Assembly: GCA_905372565.1 (NCBI GenBank)
Contig: CAJPPK010000006.1
Span: 17,691-81,690 of the forward strand
DNA: 64,000 bases
Source: an uncultured Porphyromonas sp.
Lineage (GTDB): Bacteria > Bacteroidota > Bacteroidia > Bacteroidales > Porphyromonadaceae
Reading direction: 5' to 3'
Each line of letters starts with the position of its first letter. The stretch's first letter is position 1. The notes beneath the pieces are model-generated. The model ran no database searches. It saw nothing but the letters and a program-made list of their open reading frames with translations, and had not been told where the DNA came from. The translations under genes were made by a program, and so were the position numbers. This document shows, piece by piece, positions 9,029-18,134 of the stretch.

Positions 9029-9961
9029 TCAGCGCAGCTCTGCGATGCGGAGCTTCGCACTGCGGGATCGAGGGTTAGCGGCTAGCTCTTCGGGAGAAGG
9101 AGTCACTGGCTTACGGGTGATCAGATGCCAGGGCGAAGCACCTCCGCCATAGATCTGTGCCGACAGCTCCTCGGAGGTGCTTCGGCGAAGGAAGTCCTTC
9201 ACGATACGATCCTCTAGGGAGTGGTAGGTCATCACCACGAGTCGCCCTCCAGGACGGAGGACGCGTCTCGCTCCTTCGAGCATCTCCTCCAGCGCACGGA
9301 GCTCACCATTGACCTCGATACGTAGTGCCTGAAAGATACAAGAGAGCTGCTTCTTCTCCTGATCAGGACGTACCAAGGGACGCACAGCACGGATCAGATC
9401 ACCGACCGTACGTATAGGCGCTTCTTGACGAGCCTGCACGATCCGACGAGCTAGCTGACGGCTCTGGCGTAGCTCACCATAGTGGTAGAAGAGATTAGCC
9501 AAGGCCTCCTCCTCATAGTCCTGTAGGATGTCTCGGGCGGAGCGACCTGCCCGATTGTTCATACGCATATCGAGAAGCGGCGCCTCATCCCTAAAGCTGA
9601 AGCCACGATCCATAGCGTCAAAGTGATGAGAGGATACCCCCAGGTCTGCCAAAATCCCATCGACTCGCCCCACGAGACCATAGTAATCCATGAATCGCTC
9701 TAGATGACGGAAGTTGCTTGCTACGAAGGTGAAGCGCTCATCATCGAAGGCTCGCTGAGCAGCGTCAGGATCTTGGTCGAAGGAATATAAATGTCCTCCC
9801 GACCCCAGCTTAGCCAAGATCTCTCGGGAGTGTCCACCTCCACCGAAGGTGACATCTACGTAGGTACCCTTAGGCTGTATGCTAAGCCCCTCCAAACACT
9901 CACGGAGGAGGACGGGGACATGGTAGTCTTCAGCTCGTAGTAGTTGCTTCTCTTGATGCAT
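9029..9961 (-). CDS. rsmH: 16S rRNA (cytosine-1402-N4)-methyltransferase
   Basis: This SAM-dependent enzyme of 310 residues methylates C1402 in the decoding centre of 16S rRNA. The SAM-binding glycine loop FGGGGHS is at 39-45, followed by DQDPDA and the RsmH signature ILADLGVSSHHFD near residue 104. TYHSLEDRIVKDF lies near 245. The gene heads the division/cell-wall cluster. The mraZ gene that usually precedes it is absent; a 283-bp gap with repeats and the fabD terminator lies upstream. A TAACTTTG box ends only seven bases from the ATG (see promoter entry), which would make the mRNA nearly leaderless or move the true start slightly inward. Confidence 0.96.
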   Translation of the reverse strand: MHQEKQLLRAEDYHVPVLLRECLEGLSIQPKGTYVDVTFGGGGHSREILAKLGSGGHLYSFDQDPDAAQRAFDDERFTFVASNFRHLERFMDYYGLVGRVDGILADLGVSSHHFDAMDRGFSFRDEAPLLDMRMNNRAGRSARDILQDYEEEALANLFYHYGELRQSRQLARRIVQARQEAPIRTVGDLIRAVRPLVRPDQEKKQLSCIFQALRIEVNGELRALEEMLEGARRVLRPGGRLVVMTYHSLEDRIVKDFLRRSTSEELSAQIYGGGASPWHLITRKPVTPSPEELAANPRSRSAKLRIAELR

Positions 9962-9967
9962 AGGCTA

Positions 9968-9975
9968 CAAAGTTA
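9968..9975 (-). promoter_or_regulatory. Candidate -7 box upstream of rsmH
   Basis: TAACTTTG on the minus strand matches TAnnTTTG and is the only such match upstream of the cell-wall operon. It lies so close to the ATG at 9961 that transcription would begin about at the start codon. No clear -33 element is seen. Confidence 0.4.
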
Positions 9976-10048
9976 CACATTAATACACGTAGGTACGTAG
10001 AGCTTCCTCTAACTTCTCCGAACTCTCCGCTTGGTCTCCCCCTCCACC

Positions 10049-10136
10049 AAGGCCTACCTTAGCCCCCATAGAGGTATAGCTTAGCTCACACGAAGGTCTA
10101 CCTTATCCCCAGACAAGGCCTAGGTTTACTTCTCTA
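10049..10136. repeat. 22-nt-period degenerate tandem array (array B)
   Basis: Units begin AAGGCCTACCTT (10049), AGGTATAGCTT (10072), AAGGTCTACCTT (10093) and AAGGCCTAGG (10115), spaced 21-23 nt apart. They belong to the same family as arrays A and C-F. They fill the gap between rsmH and the fabD terminator. Confidence 0.6.
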
Positions 10137-10179
10137 CCGCCAGATAGCCCCCAGAGCTAAGCCCCAAGGTCGCTCCCGC

Positions 10180-10219
10180 AAAAAAGGAGGTCGGCATACC
10201 CCAAGGGATATGCCGACCT
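10180..10219 (-). terminator. Intrinsic terminator of fabD
   Basis: Perfect 11-bp arms AGGTCGGCATA (10188-10198) and TATGCCGACCT (10209-10219) with a 10-nt loop are followed on the minus strand by a run of six T. It lies about 25 bp after the fabD stop. Confidence 0.9.
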
Positions 10220-10244
10220 ATACTTAGTTAGCTGGATGAGCCAC

Positions 10245-11132
10245 TTACTGGCGACCTTCGGTAGCGACCGCAGGAGCGATCTTCTTCACCAAGCCCTGAA
10301 GTACGGCACCAGGACCTACTTCAATGAAGGCTTCAGCACCATCGGCTACCATTGCTTGGACACTCTCCGTCCAGCGGACAGGTGCCGTGAGCTGAGCGAT
10401 TAGGTTCTTCTTAATCTCCGCTGTGTCCGTCACCGCCGAAGCAGGGACATTCTGATAGATCGGGCAACGTGGAGCGTGGAAGTCCGTAGCCTCGATCGCT
10501 TCGGCCAGCTTGGCACGTGCGGGCTCCATCAGAGGTGAGTGGAAGGCACCACCGACGTTAAGACGTAGCGCACGCTTAGCTCCAGCGGCCTTGAGGGCTT
10601 CGCAGGCAGCATCTACAGCAGCGATATCACCCGAGATCACGAGCTGCCCAGGGCAGTTGAAGTTAGCAGCGATGACTACGCCTTCGCTGATCGTGGAAAG
10701 TAGCTCAACGACCTGCGTATCGGGCAGACCAAGGATAGCTGCCATGGTACCAGGGTTCTGCTCGCAGGCGGCTTGCATAGCCTGTGCACGCTGAGAGACT
10801 AGGCGTAGGCCATCCTCGAAGCGTAGCGCTCCCGAAGCAACGAGGGCGGAGAACTCCCCAAGGGAGTGCCCTGCGACCATATCGGGCTGGAATTCGTCCC
10901 CGAGACATAGAGCTCGGATGACCGAATGGAGGAAGACGGCGGGCTGAGTCACCTTCGTCTGCTTCAGCTCCTCATCGGTGCCAGCGAACATAATATCGGT
11001 GATACGGAAGCCAAGGATCTCGTTAGCTTTCTCAAAGAGCTCCTTTGCCTGCGGATGAGTCTCGTAAAGATCCTTCCCCATGCCGACGAACTGTGCGCCT
11101 TGGCCAGGGAAAACATAAGCGGTTTTACTCAT
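10245..11132 (-). CDS. fabD: Malonyl-CoA:ACP transacylase
   Basis: This cytoplasmic enzyme loads malonate onto acyl carrier protein for fatty acid elongation. Its 295 residues fit the family. The N-terminal FPGQGAQ is at residues 8-14, the nucleophile serine is S90 in GHSLGEFSA, and GAFHSPLMEPA near residue 199 carries the catalytic histidine. It is the last gene of a three-gene minus-strand unit (flippase-like protein, pepD, fabD) with 48 bp between pepD and fabD and a strong terminator behind it. The grouping has no obvious pathway logic. No other fab gene is in the window. Confidence 0.96.
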   Translation of the reverse strand: MSKTAYVFPGQGAQFVGMGKDLYETHPQAKELFEKANEILGFRITDIMFAGTDEELKQTKVTQPAVFLHSVIRALCLGDEFQPDMVAGHSLGEFSALVASGALRFEDGLRLVSQRAQAMQAACEQNPGTMAAILGLPDTQVVELLSTISEGVVIAANFNCPGQLVISGDIAAVDAACEALKAAGAKRALRLNVGGAFHSPLMEPARAKLAEAIEATDFHAPRCPIYQNVPASAVTDTAEIKKNLIAQLTAPVRWTESVQAMVADGAEAFIEVGPGAVLQGLVKKIAPAVATEGRQ

Positions 11133-11179
11133 TTACTGTTGATTGGATAGTGAATATATCTGTTAAAGCTTTGGGTGAA

Positions 11180-12634
11180 CTAGACCAGCTCAAGACCTCT
11201 CTTGAGGACATCCCAGGTACGAGCCACCGAGGCGATATGTACCTTCTCGTCGGGAGAGTGAGGTGAGCGAATATCGGGGCCTATGGAGATCATATCCATG
11301 TTAGGCATGACCCCTTGGATAATGCCACATTCGAGACCCGCATGGACGACCGTGACCTCAGGAGACTTGCCCGTCACGTCTTCGTAGGCACGTCTTAGCG
11401 TGGCGAGGATCGCTGATTCTGCATTCGGAGCCCAACCGTTGTAGCTACCACCGAAGATCACTTCGGCACCAGCGAGGTTCATTACGCTCTCGATCTGCGA
11501 GGCTACATACTCCTTACGTGACTCCGAGGAGCTACGGACGAGGAAGAGAACGGAGAATTTCCCTGCCCCAATGCTGGCTCGGGCCATATTTGTCGAGGAC
11601 TCGACAATACCTGGGAAGTCGGTAAGCATGCTCTGTGGGCCATTGATGCAAGCATCAAGAGCTCCGATAGTAGCATCCTGGATCTCCTCAGGCACTACCG
11701 TAGCAGGGAGATCGACACGCTCTAGACGGAGGGAGATCCCATCTTCGATATGCTTATACTCGGTGGTAAAGAGATCTTGGTAGTCTGATGCCAGCTCCCA
11801 AAGTCCGTCTGCGTCGGCCTCGGGGATAGTCACTAGGGCTGAAGCCTCACGGGGAATAGCATTGCGGAGCGAGCCTCCCTCGAAGGAAGCTAGACGTGCG
11901 CCATAGCCAGCAATGGCTTCCTTGAGGAAACGAGCCATGAGCTTGCAGGCATTGGCACGCCCTAGGATAATATCCATACCGGAGTGCCCACCACGAAGCC
12001 CTGTCAGCGAGATCTGGACAGCGATGTCTCCCTCGGGGACAGGCTCTTGATCCTTGTACTCTAGGTTAACCTGGACATCCTGTCCCCCAGCGCATCCAGC
12101 GAAGAGAAGCCCTTCGTCCTCGGAGTCTAGGTTAATGAGTATGTCCCCTTGGCAGAAGCCCGGCTGGAGGCCGTTAGCACCTACCATCCCGACTTCCTCG
12201 TCGATGGTGAAGAGACACTCTATGGGACCGTGCACTAAGGTAGGATCAGCGAGCACCGCCATCGCATAGGCGGCGCCGATACCGTTATCCGCTCCGAGGG
12301 TAGTGTCTCGTGCTGTCACCCACTCACCATCGACGTAGGCATCGATAGGGTCACGGGTGAAGTCATGCTCGATATGGTTATTCTTCTGCGGAACCATATC
12401 TAGGTGCGCCTGGAGGGTGACGATGGGGCGATTTTCGTGGCCTGCTGAAGCGGGCTTATGTACGAGTACGTTACCGACAGCATCACGCTCGGCCTTCAAT
12501 CCGAGACGCTGAGCGAGAGCTAGGACGTACTCCTGAGCCTGTAAGGTATGCCCCGTGGGGCGAGGGATCTGGGTAAGGTCATAGAAGAAGCCCCACACTG
12601 CTTCGGGGACTAGCGTCTTAATTTCTGTGGCCAT
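11180..12634 (-). CDS. pepD: Aminoacyl-histidine dipeptidase (M20 family)
   Basis: This 484-residue cytosolic di-zinc peptidase of the PepD type hydrolyses Xaa-His and other dipeptides. Metal-binding motifs are visible: LQAHLDMVPQKN near residue 75, TLGADNGIGAAYA near 117, and the catalytic glutamates in FTIDEEVGM near 147. The lid/dimerisation domain follows (LRGGHSGMDI), and a VVHAGLECGII segment near the end provides another metal ligand. The length is right for the family. It starts 25 bp after the flippase-like gene stop and precedes fabD. A scavenging role suits an amino-acid-fermenting bacterium, but that is inference. Confidence 0.93.
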   Translation of the reverse strand: MATEIKTLVPEAVWGFFYDLTQIPRPTGHTLQAQEYVLALAQRLGLKAERDAVGNVLVHKPASAGHENRPIVTLQAHLDMVPQKNNHIEHDFTRDPIDAYVDGEWVTARDTTLGADNGIGAAYAMAVLADPTLVHGPIECLFTIDEEVGMVGANGLQPGFCQGDILINLDSEDEGLLFAGCAGGQDVQVNLEYKDQEPVPEGDIAVQISLTGLRGGHSGMDIILGRANACKLMARFLKEAIAGYGARLASFEGGSLRNAIPREASALVTIPEADADGLWELASDYQDLFTTEYKHIEDGISLRLERVDLPATVVPEEIQDATIGALDACINGPQSMLTDFPGIVESSTNMARASIGAGKFSVLFLVRSSSESRKEYVASQIESVMNLAGAEVIFGGSYNGWAPNAESAILATLRRAYEDVTGKSPEVTVVHAGLECGIIQGVMPNMDMISIGPDIRSPHSPDEKVHIASVARTWDVLKRGLELV

Positions 12635-12658
12635 AGCTTTAGGCGTTTATTAGGATAA

Positions 12659-13705
12659 TTAATGTGGTATCGAAGGGGTAGCCGTCAGAGGCGTCGTCGT
12701 ACGCTCTCGACGGTAATGGCGGTTGATCCAGGGTAAGGCAAGGATAGCGATCAGCCCTACTAAGGTGATCCATAGCGTCTGGGCGGTATGGACGATGAAG
12801 GCGAAATCCTTGGCTGGCTGCTCTGCCATGCCAAAGGTCGTGAAGGTCAAGATCACAGCAGCATGCCAAGCCCCCATACCAGCCTGCACGGGGACGATGA
12901 CCGACATACTACTCATGGCGAAGGCTATGCTCGCCACAGATAGAGGTAAGTGGCTGGTAGCCTCAAAGGCAAAGAGGGCGAAATAGAAGTAGCAGAAGTA
13001 GCCAACCCAGATCAGCGCCGTAAGTAAGAGGAACTTCCCTCGCTGAGGCATACGACGAATGCTGACCATCCCTCGACCTATCTGGATGAAGAACTGAGCC
13101 AAGCGACTCTTCGGATAGTAGTAGAGTAAGGCGATGAATGCCCCAAGCCCCAAGAAACCTACTACGAGAAGGACGATGAACCAAGGGCTGTGGATGAACT
13201 GCATCACCCCCTCCTTGAGCTCAGGATGAGCTATGTAATAGTTAAGGAAGAAGTCTGTCGAGGATAGGATGATCACTACGAGGATCATCCCTAGCATACA
13301 GACGTCGATGAGTCGGTCTACGATCAGCGTACCGAAGAGTCCCGTGAAGGGAAGGTCTTCCCTTCGCTCCATTTCGACACACCTCCAGACTTCGCCGGAG
13401 CGTGGTATCCCCATATTCACCGTATAAGAGCCGAGGACAGTGCATATCGCATTGATCCGTCGGGGCGGGGCTCCGTCCGTAGCGATAGGTCTGACGAGTA
13501 GCTCCCAGCGCAGTCCACGGCAGAGATTACTCATCAGGCCGAAGAGCAAGCTAAAGAGAAGAACGGGATAATCTACGCCTGTGCGAAGGGTCTTGGCTAG
13601 CTCCCCCCAGTCGGTGTCTCGGTATAGTGTATAGAAGCCCAGCCCTCCTAGCAGGAGAGGCAGGATGACCCAGAGGATGGACTTAAGAGTGGCGTTGATC
13701 TTCAT
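12659..13705 (-). CDS. Lysylphosphatidylglycerol synthase TM-domain / flippase-like membrane protein
   Basis: This integral membrane protein has 348 residues and around eight hydrophobic helices. It resembles the LPG synthase transmembrane family (UPF0104). A CRGLRWELLVRP segment near residue 62 and the NMGIPRSGEVWRC segment near 97 match the conserved motifs of that family. The soluble lysyl-transferase domain of MprF is absent, so aminoacyl-lipid synthesis cannot be inferred. A role in lipid or glycolipid translocation is the usual guess. It is the first gene of the unit with pepD and fabD. A TACATTTG box at 13798-13805 may be its promoter. Confidence 0.8.
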   Translation of the reverse strand: MKINATLKSILWVILPLLLGGLGFYTLYRDTDWGELAKTLRTGVDYPVLLFSLLFGLMSNLCRGLRWELLVRPIATDGAPPRRINAICTVLGSYTVNMGIPRSGEVWRCVEMERREDLPFTGLFGTLIVDRLIDVCMLGMILVVIILSSTDFFLNYYIAHPELKEGVMQFIHSPWFIVLLVVGFLGLGAFIALLYYYPKSRLAQFFIQIGRGMVSIRRMPQRGKFLLLTALIWVGYFCYFYFALFAFEATSHLPLSVASIAFAMSSMSVIVPVQAGMGAWHAAVILTFTTFGMAEQPAKDFAFIVHTAQTLWITLVGLIAILALPWINRHYRRERTTTPLTATPSIPH

Positions 13706-13797
13706 CCGTAGATGACTGCACTAGCCTAGAGCCTTCGCCCGCCTATCGCAGTCCTTTAAATGAACTACTAGATATTTTGTACTACTTTTAGATAAGA

Positions 13798-13805
13798 CAA
13801 ATGTA
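13798..13805 (-). promoter_or_regulatory. Candidate -7 box for the flippase-like gene/pepD/fabD unit
   Basis: The minus strand reads TACATTTG, a TAnnTTTG match, about 93 bp before the ATG at 13705 in an AT-rich divergent region shared with rsmA. No -33 element is obvious. Confidence 0.4.
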
Positions 13806-13825
13806 ATAAGTTTTTAGCTATCCCT

Positions 13826-14617
13826 ATGCAGCAAGTTAAAGCTAAGAAAGCTCTTGGACAGCATTTCCTCACTGACCTCTCTATCGCTCAGCGTATAGCC
13901 GCTAGCCTCGAGCCTCGGAGAGACCTACCTGTCCTCGAGATAGGCCCAGGGATGGGGGTGCTGACGCAGTTCTTACTCCAGCAAGGCTCCGACACTCGTG
14001 TCATCGAGATAGACGCTGAGAGCGTCGCCTACCTACGGGAGCACTTCCCTACACTAGAGGGACGCATCATAGAGGGAGACTTTCTCAAGATACCCATCGA
14101 GGATTACCTCCCCGGAGACGAACCTTTCGCTCTGATCGGCAACTATCCCTATAACATATCCTCACAGATCTTCTTCCGCCTGCTAGACTATCGCGAGCGT
14201 ATCCCTTGCTGTGCAGGGATGCTCCAGCGAGAGGTCGCCAAGCGTCTGGCCTCCCCTCCTGGCAACAAAGACTATGGTATCCTCTCCGTACTCCTACAGG
14301 CTTGGTATGATGTCGAGTACCTCTTCACCGTCGATGAGCACGTCTTCAATCCGCCTCCTAAGGTCAAGAGCGGCGTCATACGGCTCCTTCGCAACGAGCG
14401 CACCGACCTTGGTGTCCCCGAAGCTCTATTTAAGCAGGTGGTCAAGACGGGATTCAACCAGCGAAGGAAGACGCTACGCAACTCACTCAAGGGACTCTTC
14501 GGAGCGGACTATACGGGGTTCGACCACCCACTCTTCTCGAAGCGTCCCGAGCAGCTAGGCGTCGAGGAGTTCATCACCCTAACTCGTCTACTTCAGGAGC
14601 ATCAGAGCAAGGCATAA
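13826..14617 (+). CDS. rsmA: 16S rRNA dimethyladenosine transferase
   Basis: This SAM-dependent enzyme of 263 residues dimethylates A1518 and A1519 at the 3' end of 16S rRNA, late in 30S assembly. The N-terminal KKALGQHFL motif is at residues 7-15, the SAM loop LEIGPGMGVLT at 37-47, and the catalytic IGNYPYNIS at 104-112. FNPPPKVKSGVIRL lies near residue 175 and GFNQRRKTLRN near 212. It is transcribed divergently from the flippase-like gene and closed by its own terminator, so it is likely monocistronic. Confidence 0.97.
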   Translation: MQQVKAKKALGQHFLTDLSIAQRIAASLEPRRDLPVLEIGPGMGVLTQFLLQQGSDTRVIEIDAESVAYLREHFPTLEGRIIEGDFLKIPIEDYLPGDEPFALIGNYPYNISSQIFFRLLDYRERIPCCAGMLQREVAKRLASPPGNKDYGILSVLLQAWYDVEYLFTVDEHVFNPPPKVKSGVIRLLRNERTDLGVPEALFKQVVKTGFNQRRKTLRNSLKGLFGADYTGFDHPLFSKRPEQLGVEEFITLTRLLQEHQSKA

Positions 14618-14654
14618 AGCTCCTACCCTCACTTCCCCTCCCCACCTCGGGATC

Positions 14655-14700
14655 GTCCGCCTCACCTATCCTTCGGGATCGGTGGGGCGGACTGTTTCTT
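14655..14700 (+). terminator. Intrinsic terminator of rsmA
   Basis: Arms GTCCGCCTCACC (14655-14666) and GGTGGGGCGGAC (14681-14692) pair along 12 bp with one G-U, followed by TGTTTCTT. Confidence 0.75.
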
Positions 14701-14726
14701 CCACCCACTTCAGCCTTACGGCGAGC

Positions 14727-14808
14727 AAACCTAGAGCTTAGCCGAAGTAAAGCCTAGCCTTCTCTCTGGTAAAGATCAGCCTTTGATCGAGGAAAGGCTA
14801 ACCTCCCC
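14727..14808. repeat. 22-nt-period degenerate tandem array (array C)
   Basis: Units start AAACCTAGAGC (14727), AAAGCCTAGCC (14749), AAAGATCAGCC (14771) and AAAGGCTAACC (14793), exactly 22 nt apart. They occupy the convergent gap between rsmA and lipA, flanked by the two genes' terminators. Confidence 0.65.
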
Positions 14809-14887
14809 ACCTACCCTCATCCAAGTCGCTGCGTGCGAACCTCCTACCGCCCATCTCTCCGCCCAAGCCATCCCTTCCCCAAGGCAT

Positions 14888-14927
14888 AAAAGCACACCGC
14901 CCTGCCTATCCCGATCGGATAGGCAGG
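14888..14927 (-). terminator. Intrinsic terminator of lipA
   Basis: Perfect 11-bp arms CCTGCCTATCC (14901-14911) and GGATAGGCAGG (14917-14927) have a 5-nt loop. On the minus strand a GCTTTTATG stretch follows about ten bases later, a weak T-run. Confidence 0.7.
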
Positions 14928-14957
14928 GTGGTCGTATGAAGATGGCTCCCCTAGACG

Positions 14958-15845
14958 CTAGTCGAGGACATGACGCTCGGCATGGTACGAAGAGCGTACC
15001 AAGGGTCCACTCTCGATATGTCTTAGCCCGATCTCAAGCCCTAGTGTGCGGAGACGAGCGAACTGCTTCGGGTGGATATACTCTACGACCGGCAGGTGTC
15101 TACGTGTAGGCTGGAGATACTGACCGATAGTCATGATCGACACACCGACCTGATGCGCATCCCGAATGAGCTCTAGGATCTCCTCCTCCGTCTCACCTAA
15201 ACCAAGCATAACTCCCGTCTTAGCAGGGATACCGCTATCGGCTATTCGCTTCAAAACCGATAGACTCTGATCATAAGTAGCGATGTGACGTACCGTAGGG
15301 GTCAAGCGACGAGTCGTCTCCAGATTATGTGAGATGATCTTAGGCTTAGCTGCGATGATCTTATCGACTAGGTCTAGATGACCATTGAAGTCTGGTATCA
15401 GGACCTCCACCGTGACTTCGGGGGCAAATCGGCGGATCGTCTCGATCGTCTCCACCCAGTGCTGTGCCCCGAAATCAGGCAGATCGTCTCGGTCAACACT
15501 AGTGATCACAGCATGGCGCAGGTTCATCTGCTTGATGCTCTGTGCTACCTTGATCGGCTCAAGAGGATCCAATGGCGCAGGATTCTTACCTGATAGGGTG
15601 TTGCAAAAGCGACATGCGCGGGTACAAACAGCGCCTCCGATCATAAAAGTGGCTGTGCCAGCGCTCCAGCACTCACCCTGATTCGGACACTTACCACTAT
15701 GACAGATGGTATTCAGGCCGTGGTGCTCGATCGTTTGCTTGGTGTCTGTGAAGGTAGAGTTATCACCGAGACGGATCTTCAGCCACTCGGGCTTACGGAC
15801 ACGTACTACGGATGGCTTCTTTTCTAGCGTTGCTTCTTCTTGCAT
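14958..15845 (-). CDS. lipA: Lipoyl synthase
   Basis: This radical SAM enzyme inserts two sulfurs into protein-bound octanoate to make lipoyl cofactor for the 2-oxoacid dehydrogenases and the glycine cleavage system. The auxiliary 4Fe-4S cluster ligands are C48, C53 and C59 (CHSGKCPNQGEC). The radical SAM cluster uses C74, C78 and C81 (CTRACRFC). The C-terminal RSSYHAE contains the conserved serine ligand of the auxiliary cluster. Its 295 residues fit the family. No lipB or lplA is adjacent, so the octanoyl donor enzyme must lie elsewhere. Confidence 0.97.
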   Translation of the reverse strand: MQEEATLEKKPSVVRVRKPEWLKIRLGDNSTFTDTKQTIEHHGLNTICHSGKCPNQGECWSAGTATFMIGGAVCTRACRFCNTLSGKNPAPLDPLEPIKVAQSIKQMNLRHAVITSVDRDDLPDFGAQHWVETIETIRRFAPEVTVEVLIPDFNGHLDLVDKIIAAKPKIISHNLETTRRLTPTVRHIATYDQSLSVLKRIADSGIPAKTGVMLGLGETEEEILELIRDAHQVGVSIMTIGQYLQPTRRHLPVVEYIHPKQFARLRTLGLEIGLRHIESGPLVRSSYHAERHVLD

Positions 15846-15920
15846 ACGAATAGTAGACGAAGCTCCTCGGTAAACCTAAGAGAAACCAGAGGTCTTACCG
15901 AGGAGCGAATAAATCAGATG

Positions 15921-18098
15921 TTAGAGATTCTTCTCTAGGAAGGTACAGATACGTTCGAAGAGATGATTTCGGGTGTTACCTCCATGGATGCTGTGGTTAC
16001 GGTCCTTGTAAATGGCCATATCGAAGGGGATCCCAGCCTGAACGAGTAGCTCGGAGAAATCCATAGAGTTCTGCAAATGGACATTATCGTCAGCACTTCC
16101 GTGGATCAAGAGTAGCTTCCCCTGGAGCTTATCTGCGACTGTGAGAGCCGAGGAGAGCTTGTATCCCTCGGGGTTCTCCTGTGGAGTCCGCATGAAACGC
16201 TCGGTATAGATCGTGTCATAGAAGCTCCAATCGGCCACCGGGGCGACAGCTACCCCGACCTTAAACACGCCATTCCCCGTACAGAGACTACGTAGCGTCA
16301 TATAGCCACCATAGCTCCAGCCGAAGATACCGATACGACTGCCATCGATATAGGGCTGTTTCCCGAGCCATTGGGCTGCCGCTACCTGATCTTCGACCTC
16401 CTTGACGCCGAGAGAGAGGTAGGTACACTTCCGCCACTGCTCACCTCGGGCTCCCGTACCACGGGGATCGACACAGACGACGAGGATGTCCTTCTGAGGG
16501 AGGATATGCTCCCAGTCGATGCCATACCTATCTAGCACCTCCTGAGAGTCGGGGCCAGAGTACTGAACCATAAGCACGGGGTACTTCTTCGCTGGGTCAA
16601 AGTTCGTCGGACGCATGATCCAAGCGTTCAGCTCGTCACCCCTTCCGTTAGGGATCTTGATAAATTCCTTGCGGGGGAGGTCATACTTCTTCAGGCGCTC
16701 CTGTAGCTCTTTATTCTCCTGAAGCACACGTAGGGGACGGGGATTGCCTGTGGCATAGACCGCAGTGACCGTCGGAGTGTCGACATTGCTATGGAAGCTG
16801 ATGTAGTGAGCGAAGTCTTTGCTGAAGATGACTCTATTCTCTCCCGCAGCAGAGTGTAGCGCTGTCTTGCGCCCCTTTGGGTCAATTCGGTAGATAGACC
16901 TACGTATGGGGCTCTCATCCGCAGCTTGGTAGTAGATATTGCCTAGGTGATCGACGCCATAGAAGTTCGTATCGTCGTACTTCCCCGTAGTTACCTGACG
17001 CAGTAGCGTACCCTTGTCCGAATAGATGTAGATGTGTCGGTAGCCATCCTGCTCCCCTAGGTAAGCAAAGCCCTGGGGTATGAACTGGCACTTCGGGATA
17101 TTTCGGCTATCGACATAGGCCTTATTCTTGTCTTCGAAGACGAGTTTCGGCACTAAGGTCTTGGCATTGACGTAGTGGAGCGTAAGATGATTCTGCTGAC
17201 GGTTGAGTCCGAAGACAGCGAGGTTACCGTCTCGCCCCACAAACTCGATCCGAGGGATGTAGTAGAGGGGCATACGCAGGTCAATAGGCTTACGTGAGCG
17301 GTCGATGACATTATAGATATGGAGCGATACGCGGGCGTTAGCCGTACCAGCCTTAGGGTACTTGTAGGTGTACTCCCCAGGGTACTGCTGGCTCTTACCA
17401 TAGATCGGCATGGTATACTCCTTGACTTCCGACTCGTCTGTACGGACGAAGGCGAGGTAATTATTATCCTCGCTCCAGGAAAGCAGGCGTATTGTCTCCA
17501 GCTCTTCCTCATAGACCCAGTCAGTGATGCCATTCATTACCTTGTTCGACAGCCCATCGCTGGTGACCTGAACCTCGGTGTCGAACTCAAATTTCTTAAT
17601 GAATATGTTCCCCGAGCGTACGAAGGCGACCATACGACCATCGGGGCTAAAGGTAGGGATCATCACCTTGCCAGCGGTAGTGCTTAGCGGTTCGACACGA
17701 TTACGTCGGACATCGTAGTGAAAAGCGTTGGCCTTGCTAGAGCGACGGTAGATGCTCTCCTGCTCGGTGAGTAGGACAATGTGGTGACCGTTAGGCTCTA
17801 GCAGGTAATCATCAAAACGTTTGAACTCGCATTCACGTGCCTTCTCCACACTAAAGAGCGTATCGACAAGAGCGCCCGTCTGGAAGTTGTAGCGCAGGAT
17901 AGCCTTGTGATCCTTGTCAATCATCGTATAATACTTACCGTCACTCGTAGAGCGCATCCCAGCACCAGCAGTGTAAGCGTAGAAAGAGCCCTTGGTGACC
18001 TCCTGGAGAGTCAGAGGTTGCTTGGAGGACTGAGCTAACCCCGCCCACGAAAAGAGCAAGGCAGAAGCCACAAAGCCTAGTAGTCGTCGTGTATGCAT
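15921..18098 (-). CDS. dpp4: Dipeptidyl peptidase IV (S9B)
   Basis: This exported serine peptidase removes Xaa-Pro dipeptides from peptide N-termini. I place the start at 18098 rather than at the longer reading's 18137. The shorter form opens with a clean signal peptide (MHTRRLLGFVASALLFSWAGLAQ), and the TATCTTTG promoter box at 18127-18134 lies inside the longer reading. The product is 725 residues. An eight-bladed propeller region precedes the alpha/beta hydrolase domain. The catalytic triad is visible: Ser in GWSYGGY, Asp in HGSADDNVH, His in DRNHSIHGG. The double-Glu YEEELET motif supports DPP4 specificity. P. gingivalis DPP4 has the same architecture. Confidence 0.93.
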   Translation of the reverse strand: MHTRRLLGFVASALLFSWAGLAQSSKQPLTLQEVTKGSFYAYTAGAGMRSTSDGKYYTMIDKDHKAILRYNFQTGALVDTLFSVEKARECEFKRFDDYLLEPNGHHIVLLTEQESIYRRSSKANAFHYDVRRNRVEPLSTTAGKVMIPTFSPDGRMVAFVRSGNIFIKKFEFDTEVQVTSDGLSNKVMNGITDWVYEEELETIRLLSWSEDNNYLAFVRTDESEVKEYTMPIYGKSQQYPGEYTYKYPKAGTANARVSLHIYNVIDRSRKPIDLRMPLYYIPRIEFVGRDGNLAVFGLNRQQNHLTLHYVNAKTLVPKLVFEDKNKAYVDSRNIPKCQFIPQGFAYLGEQDGYRHIYIYSDKGTLLRQVTTGKYDDTNFYGVDHLGNIYYQAADESPIRRSIYRIDPKGRKTALHSAAGENRVIFSKDFAHYISFHSNVDTPTVTAVYATGNPRPLRVLQENKELQERLKKYDLPRKEFIKIPNGRGDELNAWIMRPTNFDPAKKYPVLMVQYSGPDSQEVLDRYGIDWEHILPQKDILVVCVDPRGTGARGEQWRKCTYLSLGVKEVEDQVAAAQWLGKQPYIDGSRIGIFGWSYGGYMTLRSLCTGNGVFKVGVAVAPVADWSFYDTIYTERFMRTPQENPEGYKLSSALTVADKLQGKLLLIHGSADDNVHLQNSMDFSELLVQAGIPFDMAIYKDRNHSIHGGNTRNHLFERICTFLEKNL

Positions 18099-18126
18099 AG
18101 TCGTGCTACGTTTAATTGATATACCG

Positions 18127-18134
18127 CAAAGATA
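18127..18134 (-). promoter_or_regulatory. Promoter -7 box of dpp4
   Basis: TATCTTTG on the minus strand, about 30 bp before the chosen ATG at 18098, predicts a short leader of roughly 20 nt. It decides the start codon of dpp4. Confidence 0.65.
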
